NCBI GenBank assembly: GCA_016207685.1
Contig: JACQPE010000083.1
Location: forward strand, 1-47,096
Reading direction: 5' to 3'
Source of the DNA: Elusimicrobiota bacterium
Lineage (GTDB): Bacteria > Elusimicrobiota > Elusimicrobia > JACQPE01
DNA length: 47,096 bases
Below, one piece after another: positions 1 through 8,296 of the stretch. Positions within the stretch are counted from its first letter, which is position 1; every line of letters starts with the position of its first letter. The position numbers and the translations under genes are program-made. The notes under the pieces are model-generated. The model was not told where the DNA came from, searched no databases, and was given only the letters and a program-made list of their open reading frames with translations.

Positions 1-432
1 ATTTCCAGAAACATTGACGCCGAGCTTACGCTGGCGGCTTTGCGGGTGGCCATTAAGGAACGCCGGCCGCCCAAGGGCTGCATCCATCATTCGGATCGGG
101 GCGTGCAATACGCCGCTGATGATTACGTCAAGGAGCTCAAAGCCGCCGGTCTTATCCCCAGCATGGCGGCCAAGGGCAATCCCTATGACAATGCGGCGGC
201 CGAATCTTTCATGAAAACCTTAATATACGATGAGGTTTATCTGTGGGATTACCGCACTATGGACGATGTCTTGCAACGCGTTCCCTACTTCTTGGAAGAG
301 GTTTACAACAAAAAACGGCTTCATTCGGCTCTAGGGTATTTAAGCCCGGATCGCTTTGAAGCCAGGCAGCGGAAGAATCAATTAAAATTAGATGCAGAGC
401 AACCTACTTCGGAGGCTGTTTGTGTCCAATGA
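1..432 (+). CDS. IS3-family transposase OrfB, C-terminal part
   Basis: This is the C-terminal part of an IS3-family transposase (rve/DDE integrase core), open from base 1, so the 5' part lies outside the window. The translated sequence shows IHHSDRGVQYA, which carries the second catalytic aspartate, then NPYDNAAAESF with the catalytic glutamate, and the family-typical ending RLHSALGYLSP. The enzyme cuts and joins DNA at the element's terminal inverted repeats. The frame is intact to its stop, about 15 bp before the apparent element end. Whether the whole element is active cannot be judged from this fragment. Confidence 0.93.
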   Translation: MSRNIDAELTLAALRVAIKERRPPKGCIHHSDRGVQYAADDYVKELKAAGLIPSMAAKGNPYDNAAAESFMKTLIYDEVYLWDYRTMDDVLQRVPYFLEEVYNKKRLHSALGYLSPDRFEARQRKNQLKLDAEQPTSEAVCVQ

Positions 433-447
433 TAGGGGTTCACTCCA
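1..447 (+). mobile_element. Right end of an IS3-family insertion sequence
   Basis: The element continues from outside the window through the transposase stop to a probable right terminal repeat, TGTGTCCAATGATAGGGGTT followed by CACTCCA, ending near 447. An IS3 end usually finishes in CA. The boundary is inferred because the adjoining minus-strand acyltransferase frame changes from typical family sequence (ERPFLLMRRKAI) to unrelated residues at this point. The left end and any target duplication are not visible. Confidence 0.7.
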
Positions 448-1616
448 ATTGCTTTACGGCGCATGAGGAGGAAGGGGCGCTCAATGAGCGCGTAGGATAA
501 TGCGGATAAAAAAATCAAGGCCGTTCCATAAAGGACGTAGAAAAAAAACGGGGCATGAAACACCGAACTCACACCCAAACTACCGTTGATTGATCCGGTT
601 CCATTAAATATGATCGGTGTTCCCGTGGCAACAAAAAGACTGTGCCACATATACATGCTGTAGGATACGATTCCTAACAAACGAAAAGGATACCAGCTTA
701 AGACCCGATTGATCAGAGTTATGCTCACCGATGACCACAAGAGGCACAAGACAGAGATTGGGAGGCACTCCCCGATGAAAAGTCGGTACTCCGGATCTAA
801 GTCCAAAACCCAGGCGTAGGGTTCGTGCGGGATATAGGCGCATATCGCCGTAAAACCCAGGCCGAGTCCAACCAAAAAAATGACCCATGGGACCCATTCC
901 CGAGTCTTAAAATCAATGACTTCCGTTAAAAAGATACCAATGGAAAAATATCTTAATAAGTCCAGTTCCCGGGATGGCCAAAAGACCATAGCGAAGGAAC
1001 TCGCCACATAGGATAAGACAGACCCTAATATTGGGCGTTTACTAAAAATAAGGAACCAAACGGGAGCGAGGATGTAAAAACCCTCTTCGACATATAGGCT
1101 CCAGCACGGCGGATTGTAATAATTTGGATACCCGAATAGCCGCCTCATGAAAATTTCGGAAAGAATGTCCTTGACGTTGAATGGCTCTGCCGCATAGCCG
1201 CCGATAAAGATCACAAGCGCCACAATAAAATACAAAGGATAAATTCTAAGCCAACGGCGTTTGAGATAATTGGCCAAATCATGCGCTGAAGCGACGGGCC
1301 GGAGAGTCCGGTAGATGAGAAAGGCACTGATGGATACAAACAGCGGCACCGCAAGAAAGCCCTGTTCAATCATAAAATGTGTTCCCGCGTCATTAAAAGG
1401 GTACAGCCATTGCCAGCAATGAAATAGCGCCACCCAAAGCGCCGCGAAGCCTCGTATGGAATCGAAAGGCTTGATGACGGATTGATTGGCCGGCGCGGGC
1501 AGGCTAAAGACGGTCAGGAAAAGCTTACGAAATTCGTTTGAGAAAGCGAGGAGCGCCAATGCGACGACAAAACCCAAGCTGCTGAAATACAAAATCGCAA
1601 GATGGTTGTAAAACAC
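378..1616 (-). CDS. Acyltransferase family 3 membrane protein, 3' end replaced by IS
   Basis: Integral-membrane acyltransferase of the OafA/YrhL type (acyltransferase 3), which acylates sugars of O-antigen, exopolysaccharide or similar glycans. The domain begins with FDSIRGFAALWVALFHCW, containing the conserved His, followed by about ten hydrophobic segments and the usual end, LIERPFLLMRRK. The last ~23 codons run into the IS3 element, so the native C-terminus was cut just after the conserved end of the domain. The protein may remain functional. The start is GTG, with GGGAG six bases upstream. It is divergent from the large membrane protein at 1675. Confidence 0.88.
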   Translation of the reverse strand: MFYNHLAILYFSSLGFVVALALLAFSNEFRKLFLTVFSLPAPANQSVIKPFDSIRGFAALWVALFHCWQWLYPFNDAGTHFMIEQGFLAVPLFVSISAFLIYRTLRPVASAHDLANYLKRRWLRIYPLYFIVALVIFIGGYAAEPFNVKDILSEIFMRRLFGYPNYYNPPCWSLYVEEGFYILAPVWFLIFSKRPILGSVLSYVASSFAMVFWPSRELDLLRYFSIGIFLTEVIDFKTREWVPWVIFLVGLGLGFTAICAYIPHEPYAWVLDLDPEYRLFIGECLPISVLCLLWSSVSITLINRVLSWYPFRLLGIVSYSMYMWHSLFVATGTPIIFNGTGSINGSLGVSSVFHAPFFFYVLYGTALIFLSALSYALIERPFLLMRRKAIGVNPYHWTQTASEVGCSASNFN

Positions 1617-1674
1617 ATGTCGCTCCCAGACACGAGCAATTTTAGGATAATTCGCTAAAATTAGTGACGGATAC

Positions 1675-4302
1675 GTGCATCTATTTCATCGTTTTCTAAA
1701 ATCTCCGGCCCTTCCTGTTTTTTTGATCCTAGGCAGTTTTTACCTGCTCATCCTTCGCCACGCTAATCCAGGCGCCTCCTTGTATCATGGGGATGCCTTA
1801 AGAATGGCCCTGGGCATTCTTCCTGTGGCCGAACACATCAAAATCCCGGAGGAATACGGACAATACGGCGCCTCAGGTTCACCCTATGGGCTTATGATCT
1901 GGATATTGGCCTTCATCACCAAAAACGTCGCCCTTTCGCTTTTTCTACCGGCGCTGGCCGCGCTCATCGCCTATTTGATCATCAGCGCCGCGATCGGCCG
2001 GCGGCTGGAAGGCACGGCCATGGCATTTTTCAGCGTTATTTTGACGTTATGCTGCCCCAGCATTGTTTTGGAGTCGCGGCTAAGCCTCTATCACCAAATT
2101 TTTACCCTAACAATCGGTGGCGCCATGATTTTGGTGAGCCTGCAAAGCGACTGGACCCGATGGAAAAAAGCATCGCTTCTAACGGCCTTGCTGGGCATTG
2201 GGCTCTTATCAGGCGCATTCAACTGCGCTCTCTTCATTCCCAGCATGATCATTGTTCTCATGCTGCGCCCAGGGAAGGGCAAAATTCAACACGGCGGCAA
2301 ATTAGCCGCGTTGCTGGCGCTGGCCGCCATATTCATGCCTAAAATAAAACAACTGGTTCAAATCTTCTCCAAAAATATTCCCACCAGCGCGGAAACAATT
2401 TGGTCATATTTGGCCATCAAAACGTTTAAGGCGATTTCTTCTATTGATTTCATTGCGGGTTCAGAAAGACTCGCCAAGCTGCTCTACGATCTTTTTTGGA
2501 GGGCGGACTCATTTTTTTATAAAGAAGCATGGCTGTTTGATTTTTTTGACCAGCCCCTGGTTCCCGCTGCCATCGGACTGCTCTTCATCGCCGGCCTCTG
2601 GCGCTCTATGGAACGCCGGGATCAAACCGACATTGCGCTCTGGGCGTTTCTCATTCCTCCGGCGTTAATGCTCGGCTTCATCGTGGATTCCTACGATGCG
2701 CATTGTGCCGTGGCTTTCATGCCGGCGATCTTGACGATGGCCGCGCGTGAAACGCATCTTTGGTGGAACCGCTTTCCTAAACTGCCGCGAATCGCCGCCA
2801 AGACGATTATTTCATCTTCCATCGCCGCCATGTTAATATATGCCTATCTTTACTGCGTCCCAACATTTGACCAAAGAAATCCCCTGGAATTCGTCGAATC
2901 CGTTGCCGCCTACGTCAACAACATCAAAAACCCCCAACGCATGGTCATTTTTCTTCCTTTTCTCCCTCACGATTGGACGGAAGCGTTTCATTTCATCACC
3001 AGATTTAAATATGCCGGAAGGGTTTTCCCGCAGCCGGTTGATCACCAGGGATTGATCGATACGGGCTTTCAATTCGCCAAGCTGCACCCCGACAATCGCT
3101 CCCTCATTTTCATTGAAGACCGCTCTTCGGATAAACGCCTGGCCAACGGCATCTTTTCTTATTACCCGCCGGACTCGATCTTTTTCAAATATATTGCCGG
3201 CATCAATGCCTATGAGCGAAAACGTGAAAATTTTCCCTCAATGACTAATTTTTACATGCCGGCCTTGCTGGAACCTCAAAAGCCCTTTATCTGGAACTTC
3301 AACAATCCTCTTAAGGGCCGCTATCAACTTTGGTGCCGTTTTAAGCCGGTGGATCCGCAATCATTGAGTATTGACGCCTGGCTAAAAACTACAAAATTAT
3401 CAACAGGCGCCAAAACCGCTTGCGGCGCCGGCAGTGAATCAAACTGTTGGAAATTCTTCGGATCGCACAAAATTAATGCCGGCAACCAGTCTTTAGTTTT
3501 AAAAAATTCAGACGCCGAAGGGGATATCAATCTTCATCAATGCCTGTTCATCAATGAAAACGAACCGATGACTTGGCCCAAAAAAATCGTCAGCCAAACC
3601 AAAACGGGAAGCTTCGCCACCGATAAAAAAGGCTTCTATGAATTCACCATCAACAGCTCGACGGACTGCATCAATATTGTGCGCGTTGACAATGAACTCT
3701 ATCCAAATTTTGTCAAAACCGTTTTTATGCGCTTTTTACCGGCCGGCAAGCACCGTATTGACGCTGAATCCTCCTGCCGGACAGATGAAACATTCAACAT
3801 AGCAATAAATCCTCTGGAAGTTATACGGAAATTGACGCCGAAAGATATCATCGCCAGCCATGGCGTCGAAATTAGCAGCGAATCAACCAAGGTCTTTTTC
3901 TCCCCGACCGAAGTTGTCAAACATCAAAATAGGGACGTTGCCAGATCTCTTGACGGCAAACTCGCTGACTCCTCATGTTATGCCACCTACCGTTTCTCAA
4001 TACCCGAGTCGGGGCCCTATGATTTATGGGTCCTGATCGAATACGGCAAAACCGCCGGGGAATTCTACTTGTCCATCAACGAAGGTCAAAAATTTAAAAT
4101 CAAACCCCTCAATATCACCTGGGGGGCGGAAAGCTACGCCCGATGGGTCAAAATAGCCTCGGTTAACTTTGATAAAAACGATTTTATTATCTCAATTGGA
4201 ACGCCGCTTTACGGTAAGGACCTGACGCTGCGCGATATTCTTATCGTTAAAACGCCGGATAGGGGCTGGTCAAAAGAAAAATCCGATTTACCAACAAACT
4301 AA
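1675..4302 (+). CDS. Large polytopic membrane protein with C-terminal extracytoplasmic domains
   Basis: Not recognised by name. Residues ~10-400 contain roughly ten hydrophobic segments resembling membrane glycosyltransferases that use lipid-linked sugars, but no catalytic motif could be assigned. The remaining ~470 residues are soluble and beta-rich. The last ~130 (around SCYATYRFSIPESGPYDLWV) resemble carbohydrate-binding-module-like sandwich domains. The start is GTG at 1675 with a possible -10 box TAAAAT at 1656-1661 and no clear Shine-Dalgarno. A perfect 11-bp hairpin follows the stop. A role in surface polysaccharide biology is inferred from the fold and the neighbouring acyltransferase only. 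Confidence 0.8.
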   Translation: MHLFHRFLKSPALPVFLILGSFYLLILRHANPGASLYHGDALRMALGILPVAEHIKIPEEYGQYGASGSPYGLMIWILAFITKNVALSLFLPALAALIAYLIISAAIGRRLEGTAMAFFSVILTLCCPSIVLESRLSLYHQIFTLTIGGAMILVSLQSDWTRWKKASLLTALLGIGLLSGAFNCALFIPSMIIVLMLRPGKGKIQHGGKLAALLALAAIFMPKIKQLVQIFSKNIPTSAETIWSYLAIKTFKAISSIDFIAGSERLAKLLYDLFWRADSFFYKEAWLFDFFDQPLVPAAIGLLFIAGLWRSMERRDQTDIALWAFLIPPALMLGFIVDSYDAHCAVAFMPAILTMAARETHLWWNRFPKLPRIAAKTIISSSIAAMLIYAYLYCVPTFDQRNPLEFVESVAAYVNNIKNPQRMVIFLPFLPHDWTEAFHFITRFKYAGRVFPQPVDHQGLIDTGFQFAKLHPDNRSLIFIEDRSSDKRLANGIFSYYPPDSIFFKYIAGINAYERKRENFPSMTNFYMPALLEPQKPFIWNFNNPLKGRYQLWCRFKPVDPQSLSIDAWLKTTKLSTGAKTACGAGSESNCWKFFGSHKINAGNQSLVLKNSDAEGDINLHQCLFINENEPMTWPKKIVSQTKTGSFATDKKGFYEFTINSSTDCINIVRVDNELYPNFVKTVFMRFLPAGKHRIDAESSCRTDETFNIAINPLEVIRKLTPKDIIASHGVEISSESTKVFFSPTEVVKHQNRDVARSLDGKLADSSCYATYRFSIPESGPYDLWVLIEYGKTAGEFYLSINEGQKFKIKPLNITWGAESYARWVKIASVNFDKNDFIISIGTPLYGKDLTLRDILIVKTPDRGWSKEKSDLPTN

Positions 4303-4312
4303 CTTCAGTTGG

Positions 4313-4344
4313 GCGCGCTGTTACAGGCAGCCATAACAGCGCGC
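4313..4344 (+). terminator. Hairpin after the large membrane protein gene
   Basis: An 11-bp perfect stem, GCGCGCTGTTA with TAACAGCGCGC, closes a 10-nt loop 10 bp after the stop codon at 4302. There is no T-run after it, so it may act in mRNA 3'-end protection or factor-assisted termination rather than as a classical intrinsic terminator. Confidence 0.5.
4314..4333 (+). repeat. 20-bp direct repeat, copy 1
   Basis: CGCGCTGTTACAGGCAGCCA matches the sequence at 5400-5419 at 18 of 20 positions in the same orientation. The two copies bracket the Phd/VapC-type module. This copy also forms the left arm and loop of the hairpin at 4313-4344. Confidence 0.5.
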
Positions 4345-4437
4345 ATCTGAAAAATTTAGGATAAAAGTAAAATAGAGATTTGACCCTAGTTCGCTAGTTT
4401 GTCTAGTTCTCTACTGGATATTGAAACTACTTCAGTG

Positions 4438-4443
4438 TATAAT
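4438..4443 (+). promoter_or_regulatory. -10 box TATAAT of the antitoxin-toxin operon
   Basis: A perfect TATAAT lies nine bases before the ATG at 4453. No good -35 is visible at 17 bp. If transcription starts 6-8 bases downstream, the mRNA would have essentially no leader, in keeping with the absence of a Shine-Dalgarno before this ATG. Confidence 0.45.
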
Positions 4444-4452
4444 GTAACTACA

Positions 4453-4755
4453 ATGCATAACTATAACTACCCTGTGCCCAATTCCTCAACCGCCGGCATT
4501 CGGCAATTAAAAGCGCATCTGAGCGCATATCTCAATCAAGTTAAACATGGCCAAGCGGTCACCATTACCGAAAGAGGTCATAAAATCGGCATTATTCTTC
4601 CTACCGAACAAAAAGAAGAACCCCCGCAATGGCTTTGGTCTTTAATTAAACAAAGCGCCATCAAATGGTCAGGGGGTAAACCGAAAGGCCTGCAAAAGCC
4701 GGTTTCTATTAAGGGCAAACCGCTATCTCAAACAATCCTAGAGAATAGAAATTGA
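4453..4755 (+). CDS. Phd/YefM-family antitoxin
   Basis: A small antitoxin of the Phd/YefM type. The N-terminal half has the family pattern IRQLKAHLSAYLNQVK, then GQAVTITERGHKIGIILP, which in relatives forms the DNA-binding and dimerisation fold. The C-terminal ~45 residues should be the flexible toxin-binding tail. The frame is open back to 4399, but ATG 4453 was chosen because it starts just before the conserved domain and sits right after a TATAAT box. The gene is followed 61 bp later by a PIN-domain toxin. Such antitoxins normally repress their own operon; no operator was identified here. Confidence 0.88.
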   Translation: MHNYNYPVPNSSTAGIRQLKAHLSAYLNQVKHGQAVTITERGHKIGIILPTEQKEEPPQWLWSLIKQSAIKWSGGKPKGLQKPVSIKGKPLSQTILENRN

Positions 4756-4816
4756 CGCTGCCCGCCCTTTGCTCCGGAACCAATCGCGACTCCAACAGCG
4801 TTCGGTGGCGCGCAGA

Positions 4817-5248
4817 ATGAATCTCTACCTGGATACCAGTTGCCTGGCCAAGGCGTATATCCAGGAATCAGGCAGTGATATTGTGCTTCAACAAATCGGC
4901 CAAGCCGAGCTTATCGCCACCTCATTAATTAGCTATCCAGAAATGCGTGGCGCTCTAACGCGAAGGCTTCAAGAAAAACACCTTCGCGAATCTGATTACC
5001 GCAAGCTTCTCCATCAATTTGAAAAAGACTGGCCATGCTTTGTCCGCATTCCCGTTGCCGAGGAATTGGCTCTTCAGGCAGGAAAGTTGGCGGCCCGGCA
5101 TTTGCTTCGCGGGCTCGACGCCATTCATTTGGCCTGCGCTATCAAGCTCAAACGCTCCGGTGCGGCGATTCTTTTTTATAGCGCCGATCAAAAACTCAAC
5201 CGCGCCGCCCACAAAGAAGGCTTTCGGGAACTTTACCCTGCTATCTAA
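4817..5248 (+). CDS. VapC-type PIN-domain toxin
   Basis: A PIN-domain ribonuclease, the toxin partner of the antitoxin gene upstream. The acidic residues of the metal-dependent active site are visible: Asp in MNLYLDTSCLAK near the N-terminus, Glu in SYPEMRGAL, Asp in RGLDAIHLA and Asp in YSADQKL. Length (143 aa) is typical. The frame is open from 4769, but ATG 4817 begins exactly at the conserved beta-strand with the first catalytic Asp. No strong Shine-Dalgarno is seen, so translation may depend on the upstream gene. Target RNA is unknown. Confidence 0.92.
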   Translation: MNLYLDTSCLAKAYIQESGSDIVLQQIGQAELIATSLISYPEMRGALTRRLQEKHLRESDYRKLLHQFEKDWPCFVRIPVAEELALQAGKLAARHLLRGLDAIHLACAIKLKRSGAAILFYSADQKLNRAAHKEGFRELYPAI

Positions 5249-5323
5249 AGTATTGCCCCAGGGAGAGCCCCCCTGACCCCGGTTTGATCCCTGGCCGAAC
5301 CTTGCGCTCATCTGAAGAACTGC

Positions 5324-5396
5324 GTCATTCCAAGGAGCAAAATGACGAAGAATCTCGATCAATTCTCGCCTGCGGCTTAGAATGACAACTTTTTTT
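5324..5396. repeat. Imperfect inverted repeat with T-tract downstream of vapC
   Basis: GTCATTC at 5324-5330 pairs with GAATGAC at 5380-5386, with further weak pairing inside, followed by a run of seven T at 5390-5396. The layout resembles a common type of intergenic palindromic repeat and could also terminate transcription of the toxin-antitoxin operon. Confidence 0.45.
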
Positions 5397-5399
5397 GAA

Positions 5400-5419
5400 C
5401 GCGCTCTTACAGGCAACCA
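5400..5419 (+). repeat. 20-bp direct repeat, copy 2
   Basis: CGCGCTCTTACAGGCAACCA matches 4314-4333 at 18 of 20 positions. Unlike copy 1 it is not part of a strong hairpin. Together the copies flank the toxin-antitoxin genes and the intervening palindrome. Confidence 0.5.
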
Positions 5420-5429
5420 GATTTATGGG

Positions 5430-5474
5430 ACTTTAGTCCTAAGTTAATATTAGGACTTTAAAGTAATATTTTTT
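5430..5474 (+). promoter_or_regulatory. Leader element with two competing stems
   Basis: Within an AT-rich stretch ahead of the exported protein at 5522, AGTCCTAA (5435-5442) can pair with TTAGGACT (5450-5457). Alternatively AATATTA (5446-5452) can pair with TAATATT (5464-5470), which is followed by TTTT. The two stems share bases and exclude each other. The segment begins with ACTTTAGTCCTA, a 12-mer also found upstream of the protease gene on the other strand (8341-8352). Function is unknown; the sequence is AT-rich enough that chance pairing is possible. Confidence 0.3.
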
Positions 5475-5521
5475 CCCCCAAGACCCAAGAATCCCGCCGA
5501 TCAATAAGATATCTTTAAATA

Positions 5522-6865
5522 ATGCGCGCTATTTTCGCGTTGAGCATGGTTTTATTATCAGTCCGGCCATCCATGAGCGAATGTCCGTCTGGTTTACCAT
5601 ATTGTCCGGAGAATTCCGCGGTGGCGGCGCAAAAATCTTTTGAAGGAACGATTCCCGAACGATTTAAGCCGGAATCACCCGTTCGGGCTCCCGGCGGCGC
5701 GCACATAAACTTTTTGGCGGCCGTGGTAATGCCCAATGCGATTTACGGCGCCGCTTCAGCCTCCCATGCCGCTCATCGAGTGACTGCCCGACAAAAATTA
5801 TGGGCTTCAGTCACGCCAAGCGTTCAGGTAACGGATCAAGGCATTTTTGTGTCGGTTTCAGGAGGTCAGCCAACGGTTTTTCCCCCTGAACTTGAAAACG
5901 ACCCTGCCCGCATTGCCGAGTTGCAGGAGGATTACAATCCCGCCGGCTACCACACGGCTTTTATCATGGGCGGCACAAGTATGCTCGCGGGAGCTCTCCT
6001 TGAAGCGGGAGGCGTTGTTTCAACGCCGGAGCCTTGGTATGTTGACCTCGTTCTCAACGGCGGCAGCGGCTTTGCTTTGGGCTGCACTTTCAACCAAGGC
6101 GCCTTAAGCAGGGACATCGCGCAAGGCGCCTTAAATGGCATCAGCGGCTGGGGCACATCCTTGGCCGCTTCCGTCATTTTTGACAAACCGGCGCCGGACC
6201 CTAGATATGCTACGATCTCCTATGCTGCCATTTATGGATTAAAGGGTGTCTTGCCCAACAATGGCAATCCCATTTTTACCGATGGCGTGACCAATGGCAA
6301 TTGGCTCACCAATGCGGCCACGGACATTGTTTTTGCCGGCCTCTGGGATGGCACATCCGGATTTCTGGCCCAGACCCTGCGCGGCCGGCCCGAATCGAAA
6401 GATTTTCTCTCGGACTTAGCCGGAGGCCTTATATTCAAAGGCATCCAAAACGCCTACTATGGAACCCGCATTGAATTAGACCCCTCCGTGCTTGCCCGGG
6501 CCGAACGCCTCGCTTTAACCGGCGCCGGGGCCGATGTCAGCCATCTCATGGGTGATGCGGAAATCCGGCGGGGCGGTCTCTATTTCATGTTCAATCCCGG
6601 CGATCAGACAACCGCCAGAACCTGGATTACCGTTAAAAACTCCTACGCCCTAGGGGATCTCGCCAATCGAGGCGAATTGACTTCTTCCGGCGACCGGACA
6701 TCAGCCGTTTTGGCCGGTGGATTCACGCATTTATGGACCCTGGATCGCGTGGGCTTGCAGCTTGGCCTTTGGAGAGTCTACCGCACGATCACAGGCGCCG
6801 ATCAAGGCGCAACCCTCTATGATGACTTACCGGATGAGGCAAAGAGACCGTTGGAACCAGAGTAG
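5522..6865 (+). CDS. Exported protein of unknown function
   Basis: Not recognised. The N-terminus MRAIFALSMVLLSVRPSMS looks like a signal peptide, and CPSGLPYCPE follows, with two cysteines that could form a disulfide. The middle (residues ~130-300) is rich in Gly and Ala with alternating hydrophobic stretches such as FIMGGTSMLAGALLEAGG. The last third (from ~360) resembles alternating beta strands, so an outer-membrane or membrane-associated location is possible. No Shine-Dalgarno precedes ATG 5522. The gene ends directly against the oppositely oriented protease gene with no intervening base, and with that gene shares a 12-mer in its leader. Confidence 0.75.
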   Translation: MRAIFALSMVLLSVRPSMSECPSGLPYCPENSAVAAQKSFEGTIPERFKPESPVRAPGGAHINFLAAVVMPNAIYGAASASHAAHRVTARQKLWASVTPSVQVTDQGIFVSVSGGQPTVFPPELENDPARIAELQEDYNPAGYHTAFIMGGTSMLAGALLEAGGVVSTPEPWYVDLVLNGGSGFALGCTFNQGALSRDIAQGALNGISGWGTSLAASVIFDKPAPDPRYATISYAAIYGLKGVLPNNGNPIFTDGVTNGNWLTNAATDIVFAGLWDGTSGFLAQTLRGRPESKDFLSDLAGGLIFKGIQNAYYGTRIELDPSVLARAERLALTGAGADVSHLMGDAEIRRGGLYFMFNPGDQTTARTWITVKNSYALGDLANRGELTSSGDRTSAVLAGGFTHLWTLDRVGLQLGLWRVYRTITGADQGATLYDDLPDEAKRPLEPE

Positions 6866-8233
6866 TCAATTTCCAAAAAGCCTGAAACCAAGAGCCATGC
6901 TCCGTAACGCCGGTTTTTCGATCCCAGCATTGATTGGCGTGGCATCTCCAACAATTCCTGACAGCGCAGCAGCCCATGTCCGCATTCCGGATAAAACGGG
7001 GGTAGACCGGCTTTGGGATACCAATGAAAAACCGCTGCTTGCCGCCTCCATAGCGGCCCGCGCATTGACCAATCCCGCGCCCTGCGCCCCGGCGTCATAG
7101 CCCAAATTCTCCGCCGATTCGAGCAAAATGCGTCTAACTTGTCCGGCTGCAAGTGAAGGATTTACGTTCAATATCAACGCCGCAACGGCGCTGACCATTG
7201 GAGCCGACATGGAAGTTCCACTATATCGCTCATAGCCGCCTCCGGGAACAGTAGAAAAAATTTCAGCGCCTGGGGCTATGAGATCGAGCCCTTCGCCGGT
7301 GTTAGAAAAATCAGCCACGCTGTCATAACCGTCACTGGCTCCCACGGCAATGACCTCATCATAAGCCGCGGGATAGTCCATCTCATCTTTGCCGTCGTTG
7401 CCGGATGCGGCAACTAAAATAATCCCTGCCCTGGCGGCCTGCCTGACCGCTTGATAGAGAGCTTCGTTGTCATCGGGGCTGCCCAAGCTCATGTTGATGA
7501 CGCGCGCTCCGGTCCCCATGCAATACTCAATACCGGAGATCACCGCCGAGTCCGGAGCGCCGCCTTCGGCGCTGAAGACCTTGGCGTGGAACAACCGGGC
7601 CCGCGGCGCGACACCAGCCACGCCGCGGCCATTGACGCGCGCCGCGATGATGCCGCTGACATGCGTGCCGTGGCCCAATTCATCTTCCAAGTCCCCTGAT
7701 CCGGTAAAGTCCATGCCGCCTTGATAAACTCCCGCCAAATCAGGATGTCCGCGGTCAATGCCGGAGTCAATGATGCAAACTGCCGCTCCTTGCCCTTGCG
7801 AGATTTTCCAAGCCTCCGGAGCCTCAATACGCGCCACGCCCCAATCAATTTCCGAATCCTCATCCAATTTCATGGGCCTGAATAACTTTTTAGCCCCAGG
7901 CAGCGGGACTATGGGCCTGACAAGGCCGTCATCAATAACCTCTTCGATCTGCGGATGACCCTGAAGACGCGCGGCGGCTTCGCTGGAGATACGCCCCAAC
8001 ATTCCGTTGATGAGCCTTAATTCCATCACCGGCTCGCCACCGGCCTCATGGATAAGGTCTTCCCGGCCTTCGGTGTCCAGCTTGCAGGAATGTTTAAAAA
8101 GGACTATTTTTCTTTGATTTACCGGCTCCCATGAATCATCTGCTGCCCATCCCCAAGGAGATTGGATGCTCCACGCGACCAACCCAACAACGCCCAGCGT
8201 AAAAAATCCCATTCCCTTGCCGCCGGTCTTCAT
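6866..8233 (-). CDS. Subtilisin-like serine protease (S8 family), secreted
   Basis: A secreted subtilase. It has a signal peptide (residues ~1-31, ending GWA-A), an I9-like propeptide region (~40-110) that should assist folding, and the S8 catalytic domain (~130-395). The catalytic triad is complete: Asp156 in IIDSGID, His188 in GHGTHVSG and Ser341 in GTSMSAP, with oxyanion Asn279 in ASGND. The ~60 residues after the domain have no recognised motif. The gene runs convergently into the unknown exported gene at 5522, with stop codons abutting. Substrate is not predictable; extracellular or periplasmic protein degradation or maturation is expected. Confidence 0.95.
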   Translation of the reverse strand: MKTGGKGMGFFTLGVVGLVAWSIQSPWGWAADDSWEPVNQRKIVLFKHSCKLDTEGREDLIHEAGGEPVMELRLINGMLGRISSEAAARLQGHPQIEEVIDDGLVRPIVPLPGAKKLFRPMKLDEDSEIDWGVARIEAPEAWKISQGQGAAVCIIDSGIDRGHPDLAGVYQGGMDFTGSGDLEDELGHGTHVSGIIAARVNGRGVAGVAPRARLFHAKVFSAEGGAPDSAVISGIEYCMGTGARVINMSLGSPDDNEALYQAVRQAARAGIILVAASGNDGKDEMDYPAAYDEVIAVGASDGYDSVADFSNTGEGLDLIAPGAEIFSTVPGGGYERYSGTSMSAPMVSAVAALILNVNPSLAAGQVRRILLESAENLGYDAGAQGAGLVNARAAMEAASSGFSLVSQSRSTPVLSGMRTWAAALSGIVGDATPINAGIEKPALRSMALGFRLFGN

Positions 8234-8296
8234 AGATACCTCCTATTCCCGTTCAATTCCCTCAAATCCCCTCCTCCCCTTCACTTTAACCCTGTT

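Noticed and set aside
4955-5416. Minus-strand frame opposite the VapC-type toxin
   Set aside because: It is a shadow of the toxin gene and its start lies in a palindromic repeat.
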